Below are positions 56,973 through 64,000 of a stretch of DNA of 64,000 nt, piece after piece. This DNA comes from Pseudomonas aylmerensis. Lineage in GTDB: Bacteria; Pseudomonadota; Gammaproteobacteria; Pseudomonadales; Pseudomonadaceae. The notes under the pieces were generated by a model. It was not told the DNA's origin and made no database searches. It was given only the letters and a program-made list of their open reading frames with translations. Numbering within the stretch: the first letter of the stretch is position 1; each line of letters opens with the position of its first letter. Made by a program: the position numbers and the translations under genes. Where the stretch lies: contig NZ_MAUE01000011.1 of NCBI RefSeq assembly GCF_001702265.1, positions 23,545-87,544 of the forward strand, in the 5' to 3' direction.

Positions 56973-58490
56973 TCAGCGCGCCTTGTCTTCGCGGCCGCGC
57001 AGTACCCGGTTCGGCATCGCGATCGCCGCCGCCAGCCCCAACAGCGACACCGCCGCACTGACCATCAACAAATGCCGAAAGGTCACCGCCAACTCCCCGC
57101 GCAGGGCATCCTGCGCCGGGCCCGGGGCGGCGTTGAGGCCATCGAGCAGCACGTTGCCGGAACTGCCTTCGGCCACGAGTGCACCGCTGGCCAGGTGGGC
57201 GAAGCTGGAGTCCTGCAACAGCGCCAGCAACAGCGCCGACATGCACGCCACGCCTACCGCCCCGCCCAATGAACGGAACAGGTTGGTGGTGCTGGTGGCC
57301 ACGCCGATATCACGCTGCTCCACCGAATTCTGCGACCCCACCAGCGACGTAGGGAACTGCATGCCGGCGGCAATCCCGCACAGCAGCATGAACACGCCCG
57401 TCAGCAGCACCGCCTGGGGCGCGCTGTAGGCCATGCCGAGGATCGCCAGCGGGCTCAACAGCGCGCCGCTGAGGATCATCGGCTTGTAGCGCCCGGTCAC
57501 CGAGGTCATGCGCCCGGCGGAATACGCGCCGATGGGCAGGCCGATGGCGAGAGGCAGCAGGTGCAGGGCCGCGCTGTCAGCGCCGGCGCCGGTTACCGTC
57601 TGAAAGCGCAAAGGCATCAGCACGGTCAGGGAAATCGCCTGGAAGCTGGTGAAAAACACCGTGCACCAACACAGCACCGCGCTGCGGTTGGCAAACAGGT
57701 GCATCGGCAGCAGCGGCTCGCGGGCACGGCGTTCATGCCAGACAAACGCGGTCAGCGCCACCAGCGCACACGCGAGCAGGCCCAGCACTGCATCGTCACG
57801 CCAATGATGGCCCTGGCCGATTTCGGTGATGCCCAGCAGCAAGGCGGTCAAGCCGATGATCATCAGCACGGTGCCCAGGTAGTCGATGACCGGCTTGCGC
57901 TGCGGCACCGGCAGCCCCACCAGGGTGCGATGGGCCACGTACCAGGCACCGGCGCCCAATGGCAGGTTGATCAGGAACACCCAGCGCCACGACAGGTACT
58001 CGGTCATGTAGCCGCCCAGTACCGGCCCGGCCACGCTGGCCACCGCATACATGCTGCTGAAGTAGCCCTGATAACGCCCGCGTTCACGGGGCGGGATGAT
58101 GTCGCCGATGATCGCCTGGCTCACCGAGATCATGCCGCCGGCGCCGATGCCCTGGAGAATCCGCGCCAGCACCAGTTGCTCCATGCTTTGCGCCATGCCA
58201 CAGAACAGCGAGGCCAGGGTGAACAGGCCCATGCCGATCAACATCATTGGCCGCCGCCCGTACAGGTCGCCAAGCTTGCCGTAGATCGGCACCGCCACCG
58301 TCATCGCCACCATGTAGCCGGAGATCACCCAGGCCAGCAGGTTGACGTCGTGGAACTGCGCGGAAATGGCCGGCATGGACACCGCGACAATGGTCTGGTC
58401 CAGGGCACCGAGGAAGATCGCCATCATCAAGGCGGCAAGCACACTGCGCACGGCAGGTACAGGTTGGGCGGGCTGATTCAGGTTGGTCAC
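56973..58490 (-). CDS. MFS multidrug efflux transporter (EmrB/QacA, DHA2)
   Basis: 505 residues with about fourteen membrane helices, the DHA2 number. N-terminal motif D1 LGALDQTIVAVSMPAISAQF, motif A GKLGDLYGRRPMM near 72, and motif C-like GPVLGGYMTEYLSW near 160. Exports toxic compounds with proton entry. GTG start at 58490 after AAGG with a seven-base gap. Located next to pobA on the same strand, though not necessarily linked in function. Confidence 0.92.
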   Translation of the reverse strand: MTNLNQPAQPVPAVRSVLAALMMAIFLGALDQTIVAVSMPAISAQFHDVNLLAWVISGYMVAMTVAVPIYGKLGDLYGRRPMMLIGMGLFTLASLFCGMAQSMEQLVLARILQGIGAGGMISVSQAIIGDIIPPRERGRYQGYFSSMYAVASVAGPVLGGYMTEYLSWRWVFLINLPLGAGAWYVAHRTLVGLPVPQRKPVIDYLGTVLMIIGLTALLLGITEIGQGHHWRDDAVLGLLACALVALTAFVWHERRAREPLLPMHLFANRSAVLCWCTVFFTSFQAISLTVLMPLRFQTVTGAGADSAALHLLPLAIGLPIGAYSAGRMTSVTGRYKPMILSGALLSPLAILGMAYSAPQAVLLTGVFMLLCGIAAGMQFPTSLVGSQNSVEQRDIGVATSTTNLFRSLGGAVGVACMSALLLALLQDSSFAHLASGALVAEGSSGNVLLDGLNAAPGPAQDALRGELAVTFRHLLMVSAAVSLLGLAAAIAMPNRVLRGREDKAR

Positions 58491-58557
58491 GGCAGAACCT
58501 TCGAGCAGGGCCCGCGGGAAAGGGAGGGCCCGCGGGAATGCTCGATACGATAGCAGG

Positions 58558-59826
<1,269 letters not shown>

Positions 59827-59931
59827 TCACTTGAGTGCGCAGCATAAGAAGGTGAAAACTGAGACAAAGCCTGTGCTTTCCGCCAATCGGGGCGATTACC
59901 GCACCACTCTTCTGAGTATCGGATTGAAACC

Positions 59932-60816
59932 ATGACCAAAACCGCGATTCCGGTCTTCAAGCTTTACGGGGAAAGCCAGCAATGGCCGACTCCCGATTTG
60001 TTGCACTGTGAAACCATTTCCCGGCGCAGTCGGGAATACCAGTGGGAAATCCAACCCCACCGGCACGCGGATCTGTGCCAGTTGCTCTACGTGCACAAAG
60101 GCCAGGCACAGTTGGAAATCGAAGGGCAGCGCACCACCCTCAACGAAGCGACGCTGCAGGTGCTGCCACCGCTGTGCGTGCACGGGTTTCGATTTGCCGA
60201 GGATGTCGAAGGCTATATCGTGACCCTGGCGGCGCCGCTGGTCAGCCATTTGCAGGCGCAACTGGGCACGACGGTCGACGGTCTGCACACGCTCGGCAGC
60301 TACCGGGCGGGCAACGACAGCGATTACCTCAACAGCCTGTTCACCCGCCTGCAGGAGGAATACGCCGATGCGCAGCCGGCTCGCGACATGCTCATGCACG
60401 CGCTGGTCAGCGTGCTGCTGGTGTGGATCAGTCGCCAGGCCATCCAGCGCCGCCACCCACGGGCCCCACGCGGACGTGAATATTTCCGGCGCTTTACCCA
60501 GTTGGTCGAACAGCATTATCGCGAACACCCGAAGATCGAAGACCTGGCCCACAAGCTGGGCATCTCGGTCTCACACCTGAACGGCACTTGTCGGGAATTA
60601 GGTGGGCAACCTGCGCTGCAGATCATGCACGACCGCCAATTGCTGGAGGCCAAGCGCCTGCTGACTTACACCAGCATGACCATCAATGAAATGTCAGAGG
60701 TCCTGGGGTTTTCCGACCCGACCAACTTCTCGCGGCTGTTCCGCCGCCGTGTCGGGTTTTCACCCAAGGCATTTCGCGAACAGCTCAAGACCGAAACACC
60801 ACCGACATCACTGTAG
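59932..60816 (+). CDS. pobR: AraC-family regulator of pobA (PobR/PobC-type)
   Basis: 294 residues. N-terminal cupin sensor domain (HRHADLCQLLYVHKGQAQLE; LPPLCVHGFRFAEDVEGYI) and C-terminal AraC DNA-binding domain with two helix-turn-helix units (IEDLAHKLGISVSHLNGTCR; MTINEMSEVLGFSDPTNFSR). Divergent location from pobA, as in other pseudomonads, indicates activation by 4-hydroxybenzoate. The ATG at 59932 has weak upstream signals. Confidence 0.88.
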   Translation: MTKTAIPVFKLYGESQQWPTPDLLHCETISRRSREYQWEIQPHRHADLCQLLYVHKGQAQLEIEGQRTTLNEATLQVLPPLCVHGFRFAEDVEGYIVTLAAPLVSHLQAQLGTTVDGLHTLGSYRAGNDSDYLNSLFTRLQEEYADAQPARDMLMHALVSVLLVWISRQAIQRRHPRAPRGREYFRRFTQLVEQHYREHPKIEDLAHKLGISVSHLNGTCRELGGQPALQIMHDRQLLEAKRLLTYTSMTINEMSEVLGFSDPTNFSRLFRRRVGFSPKAFREQLKTETPPTSL

Positions 60817-60825
60817 GTACAAGCT

Positions 60826-61002
60826 TCAGCGCAATGCGCTGAAACTGCCGGTGTGGGGCACGCATTGATCCTGATGGCAACTGATCGCAAAGGTCGGCTG
60901 CATCCGGGTTTGCTCCACACGGTAGGCGGCAGTGCCATACAGCCCGGTCGCCAGCGCGCAGAGGAAGAAAATCATCAGGTATTTTCGGGTTTTGATGCTC
61001 AT
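60826..61002 (-). CDS. Small single-pass membrane or secreted protein, 58 codons
   Basis: MSIKTRKYLMIFFLCALATG starts an N-terminal hydrophobic helix (residues 8-24) after a basic segment; then AYRVEQTRMQPTFAISCHQD, CVPHTGSF and ALR. GAGG lies eight bases before the ATG. Two Cys (residues 42 and 47) could make a small disulfide in the periplasm. It is between the convergent pobR and divergent LysR genes. Not recognised; translation is plausible but not proven. Confidence 0.6.
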   Translation of the reverse strand: MSIKTRKYLMIFFLCALATGLYGTAAYRVEQTRMQPTFAISCHQDQCVPHTGSFSALR

Positions 61003-61092
61003 GGCACAGACCTCTGAACGGATCTACAGGGTGCTGTTTAAAGCATAGGTCAGCTGCGGTGAGTTGCCATTATCGGGCGCCATTCAACACAT

Positions 61093-62007
61093 TTATGTCG
61101 ACTGCAGCCCGATGTCCCACTCCGGCTCTTCCGGAAACCTCAACACCAGGAAATCCAGCAGGCTGCGCAGCGCCGACGGCATGTGTTTGCGCGAGGCATA
61201 CACCGCATAAATATTCATCTGCCGGGGCTCGGCTTCGGGCAACAGCCGCACCAGTTCGCCACGGCGGATATGCTCGCCGGCCTGATAACTGGGGAGCATC
61301 GCCACCCCGGCGCTGGCCAACGTCACGCGCAACAGCGTACTGGCCTCGTTGGCGGTGATGTTGCCGTGCACCGGCACCGACACGTGCTCGCCGCGCTCTT
61401 CGAAGTGCCACAGGCTTTTGCCGAAATACGAGTGGGTCAGGCAATTGTGCCGGGCCAGGTCTTCGACTTTCTGCGGTGCCGGATGCTCCCGCAGATAAGC
61501 CGGCGTGGCGCACACCACCGAGCGACAGACGGTGAGGCGCCGCGCAATCAGGTTGGGATCCAGGTCGTTGCTGGTGCGGATGGCCAGGTCGATACGCTCG
61601 TCCACCAGGTTCACCGTGCGGTCGAGCATCTGCAGGTCGACGGTGACCAGGGGATAGCGCCTGACATATTCGGCAATGGCATCGGCCAATTGCGCCTGGC
61701 CGAACGAGGTGCTGACACTCAGTCGCAGCAGGCCGCGCGGGGCGTCATCGGGCTCGCTGACGGCGGCCTGCATGTCGCCGCACAGCTCCAGCAATTGCCG
61801 ACAGCGCGGCAGGGTTTCACCGCCGGCCGCCGTGAGGCTCAGTTTCCGCGTGGTCCGGTGCAACAGGCGCGCGCCCACCCAGTCCTCCAGCTCCGCCAGG
61901 TAGCGCGACACCACCGGGCGCGACAGGTCCAGATGGTCGGCGGCGGCAGACTGGCTGCCCAAATCCACCACCGTGACAAACACGCGCATTGCTTGAAGAC
62001 GATCCAT
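61093..62007 (-). CDS. LysR-family transcriptional regulator
   Basis: 304 residues with N-terminal winged helix-turn-helix (MDRLQAMRVFVTVVDLGSQS; recognition region ADHLDLSRPVVSRYLAELE) and C-terminal effector domain. The ATG at 62007 is standard. Divergent from the MBL-fold gene with 104 bp between, so it probably controls the MBL/NAD(P) pair. Effector unknown. Confidence 0.9.
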   Translation of the reverse strand: MDRLQAMRVFVTVVDLGSQSAAADHLDLSRPVVSRYLAELEDWVGARLLHRTTRKLSLTAAGGETLPRCRQLLELCGDMQAAVSEPDDAPRGLLRLSVSTSFGQAQLADAIAEYVRRYPLVTVDLQMLDRTVNLVDERIDLAIRTSNDLDPNLIARRLTVCRSVVCATPAYLREHPAPQKVEDLARHNCLTHSYFGKSLWHFEERGEHVSVPVHGNITANEASTLLRVTLASAGVAMLPSYQAGEHIRRGELVRLLPEAEPRQMNIYAVYASRKHMPSALRSLLDFLVLRFPEEPEWDIGLQST

Positions 62008-62111
62008 GATTTGCCCGATTTTAGAAACAAACTATGTCCCAGCATCGCATTTTTAGTTGCGTTTGGTGCAACTAAGCTCTGTGCATCCTTTACTCACTGC
62101 CGGATTGCCCG

Positions 62112-62978
62112 ATGCTCTCGACCCTCAAGCGCTTGACCCTGACCGCCGCCGCCCTGGCCTTCGCCGCCAACGCTGCGGCAGCCGACCTGACACTCGACGT
62201 CTACAATCCCGGTGAGGCCGCGATCTTCCCGGTCAGCTCGGTGCTGGTCAGCGGCACCCGGGACGCAATCCTGGTGGACGCGCAATTCGGCAAGGGCCAG
62301 GCCGAGCAGCTGGTGCAAAAAATTCGCGCCAGCGGCAAACACCTGACCACCATCTACATCAGCCACGGCGACCCGGACTACTACTTCGGCCTCGACACCC
62401 TGACCGCCGCGTTCCCCGACGCCAAGGTGCTGGCGCCGCAGCCGGTGGTCGACCATATCAACGCCACCGTGGCCGCCAAGCTAGCGTTCTGGGGACCGAA
62501 AATGGGCGCCGACCAGCCGGCGAAAACCATCGTGCCGCAGGTCCTCGAAGGCCACAGCCTGACGCTGGAGGGGCAGGCCCTGGAGGTAATCGGCCTGGAC
62601 AGCGCACAGCCGGATCGCAGCTTCGTGTGGATCCCGTCGATCAAGGCCGTGATCGGTGGCGTGGTCGTTGCCGAGAACATTCACCTGTGGATGGCCGACA
62701 CCCAGGGGGCGCAGTCGCACCAGGACTGGCTGGCGACCCTGCAACGCATCGAGCAGTTGAAACCGCGCACCGTCATTCCCGGTCACTACCTGGGCACGCC
62801 ATCGCCGGCCTCGGTCAAATTTACCGCTGACTACATCAAGGCCTTCGACGTGGAAACCGCCAAGGCCAAGGACTCTGCCACCCTGATCGCGGCGATGAAA
62901 AAACGTTACCCCGCCCTCGCCGACGAAAGCTCGCTGGAACTGAGCGCCAAAGTCGCCAAGGGCGAAATGAAGTGGTGA
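62112..62978 (+). CDS. Secreted metallo-beta-lactamase-fold protein with unusual metal motif
   Basis: 288 residues with a signal peptide (MLSTLKRLTLTAAALAFAAN, cleavage near AAA at 24). The MBL fold is seen in VLVSGTRDAILVDAQFGKGQ, TIYISHGDPDYYFGLDTL and VIPGHYLGTP. The expected HxHxDH ligands read H-G-D-P-D-Y: the second and last His are replaced by Asp and Tyr, so either the metal site is different or hydrolysis is lost. First of a pair with the NAD(P)-binding gene. Confidence 0.85.
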   Translation: MLSTLKRLTLTAAALAFAANAAAADLTLDVYNPGEAAIFPVSSVLVSGTRDAILVDAQFGKGQAEQLVQKIRASGKHLTTIYISHGDPDYYFGLDTLTAAFPDAKVLAPQPVVDHINATVAAKLAFWGPKMGADQPAKTIVPQVLEGHSLTLEGQALEVIGLDSAQPDRSFVWIPSIKAVIGGVVVAENIHLWMADTQGAQSHQDWLATLQRIEQLKPRTVIPGHYLGTPSPASVKFTADYIKAFDVETAKAKDSATLIAAMKKRYPALADESSLELSAKVAKGEMKW

Positions 62979-63012
62979 AGTGTTTCAAACCCTAACCGTA
63001 CTGGAGAACGTC

Positions 63013-63627
63013 ATGAGCAAGATCGCAATCATTGGGGCTACCGGCCGTGCTGGCAGCCAATTGCTGGAAGAAGCCCTGCGTCGCGGGCATAGCGTGGTCG
63101 CCATTGCGCGTAACACCGACAAGCTGCCTGAGCGCGACGGCGTAACCGTCAAGCAGGTCGATGCACTCGACGCGCACGCCCTGGAGCAAGCCGTCAGTGG
63201 CAGTGATGTGGTGATCAGTGCGGCGCACTTCGCCACCCTCCCCGCTGCTGCCGTGATCGACCCGGTGAAAAAAGCCGGGGTCAAGCGCCTGCTGGTGGTA
63301 GGGGGCGCCGGTTCGCTGTTGCTGCCGGGCGGCGGACGAGTGATCGACAGCGAAGGCTTCCCGGCTGAATACAAAGCCGAAGCCAGCGCCGGCGCTGAGT
63401 TTCTCGACGTGCTGCGTCAGGAAAAGGACCTGGACTGGACCTTCCTGTCGCCCTCGGCGGAATTCGTGGAAACCGAACGCACCGGCAAATTCCGCCTGGG
63501 CCAGGACAATCTGCTGGTAAGCAGCGCCGGCCGCAGCTGGATCAGCTTTGCCGACTACGCCATCGCCCTGATCGACGAAGTAGAAACCCCCAAGCATTCG
63601 CGCCAGCGCTTCACTGTCGGCTACTGA
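63013..63627 (+). CDS. NAD(P)-binding Rossmann-fold protein (atypical SDR, NmrA/YwnB-like)
   Basis: 204 residues. MSKIAIIGATGRAGSQLLEE at the N-terminus carries GATGxxG; then VVIAIARN-like second strand and GGAGSLLLPGGG segment. Such proteins act as NAD(P)H-dependent reductases or as redox sensors. ATG at 63013 lies 34 bp past the MBL gene stop, with GGAG upstream, so the two are co-transcribed. Confidence 0.9.
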   Translation: MSKIAIIGATGRAGSQLLEEALRRGHSVVAIARNTDKLPERDGVTVKQVDALDAHALEQAVSGSDVVISAAHFATLPAAAVIDPVKKAGVKRLLVVGGAGSLLLPGGGRVIDSEGFPAEYKAEASAGAEFLDVLRQEKDLDWTFLSPSAEFVETERTGKFRLGQDNLLVSSAGRSWISFADYAIALIDEVETPKHSRQRFTVGY

Positions 63628-63632
63628 CTCAC

Positions 63633-64000
63633 CGAGAGCGGGCTTGCTCGCGAAGGCGGTGGGTCAGTTGGAACAGCGTCGACTGACACACCGCTTTCGC
63701 GGGCAAGCCCGCTCCCACAGGGGGGGATGCGCTGTCCATGCCTGCGGTGCACGGCCGGACTATTCCAGCCACACCGCCACACCCCAAGCCTCACACCAAC
63801 TAAAAATGTGGGAGCGGGCTTGCTCGCGAAAGCGGTGGTTCAGTTGAATCATCATCGACTGACACACCGCTTTCGCGAGCAAGCCCGCTCCCACAGTGGG
63901 GAGATGCGTCGTCCATGCCTGCTGTGCACGGCCGGACTATTCCAGCCACACCGCCAGACTCCAAGTCTCACACCGAGTAAAAATGTGGGAGCGGGCTTGC
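63633..64000. repeat. 177-bp tandem unit carrying REP pairs (third copy truncated by the edge)
   Basis: REP heads GAGCGGGCTTGCTCGCGA start at 63636, 63812 and 63989 (spacing 176 and 177). Each of the first two copies has a right arm and is followed by a 90-bp spacer containing CCATGCCTGC and CACGGCCGGACTATTCCAGC (63737 and 63914). The third unit runs off the window edge, so the array continues. This is tandem amplification of a REP-plus-spacer module. Confidence 0.88.

Overview
The window is chromosomal DNA of a Pseudomonas of the fluorescens type. The evidence is high G+C coding sequence, gene order that matches as I recall it the P. aeruginosa stretches nagZ-psrA-lexA-sulA-topA-fadA-fadB-usp-uup-slt, tusA-rlmM-acnA, cysK-DUF748-MoxR-VWA and rnd-ycgL-hydroxyacid dehydrogenase, and several families of Pseudomonas REP palindromes between genes. 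I see no rRNA, tRNA, prophage, insertion sequence, CRISPR array or plasmid functions. Almost everything looks like vertically inherited core or group-specific genome.

Layout. 1-5.4 kb: the end of an SNF2-type helicase, cell-wall recycling NagZ, the fatty-acid-responsive repressor PsrA with its operators, then LexA with two tandem SOS boxes and SulA. 5-9.7 kb: small conserved proteins, a 56-codon small ORF and DNA topoisomerase I. 9.8-13.2 kb: fadBA, the beta-oxidation complex, which is a known PsrA target, so regulator and target share this window. 13.5-13.7 kb: a candidate small RNA with its own terminator. 13.7-19 kb: a universal stress protein, an ABC-F ATPase and soluble lytic transglycosylase. 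19.3-30 kb: an MsbA-like ABC exporter, PdxB, a MATE pump, TusA, RlmM, aconitase A and an LpxO-type lipid A hydroxylase. 30-35 kb: CysK, a DUF748 protein, a MoxR/VWA pair and an orphan Ca-binding repeat protein. 35-38.6 kb: 5-oxoprolinase genes pxpABC with a divergent LysR regulator. 38.7-53 kb: mostly small housekeeping genes (oligopeptidase B, a cyclic-nucleotide sensor, HNH protein, SpoU methyltransferase, RNase D, YcgL, YcgN, nitroreductase, hydroxyacid dehydrogenase), plus an exported ParB/Srx-fold protein and a protease-like protein that seems to lack its metal site. 53.5-64 kb: catabolic and accessory genes (glutamine synthetase-like ligase, PheC-like dehydratase, double-Cache protein, EmrB/QacA pump, pobA/pobR, and LysR with an MBL-fold/NAD(P)-binding pair).

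Intergenic DNA is unusually informative. Three REP families occur, often as head-to-head pairs between convergent genes, where they may also end transcription. One family (core GTGGCGAGCGGGCTTGCCCC) is flanked at four places by ladders of degenerate 16-18 bp copies of its own head. A 177-bp unit carrying another family is repeated in tandem at the right edge. Two small genes of 56 and 58 codons and one frameshifted small gene of about 74 codons are described as well.

Limits: functions come from motif and family recognition by eye. Gene-order comparisons with P. aeruginosa are from memory. Start codons were chosen from ribosome-binding sites and remembered homologue N-termini.
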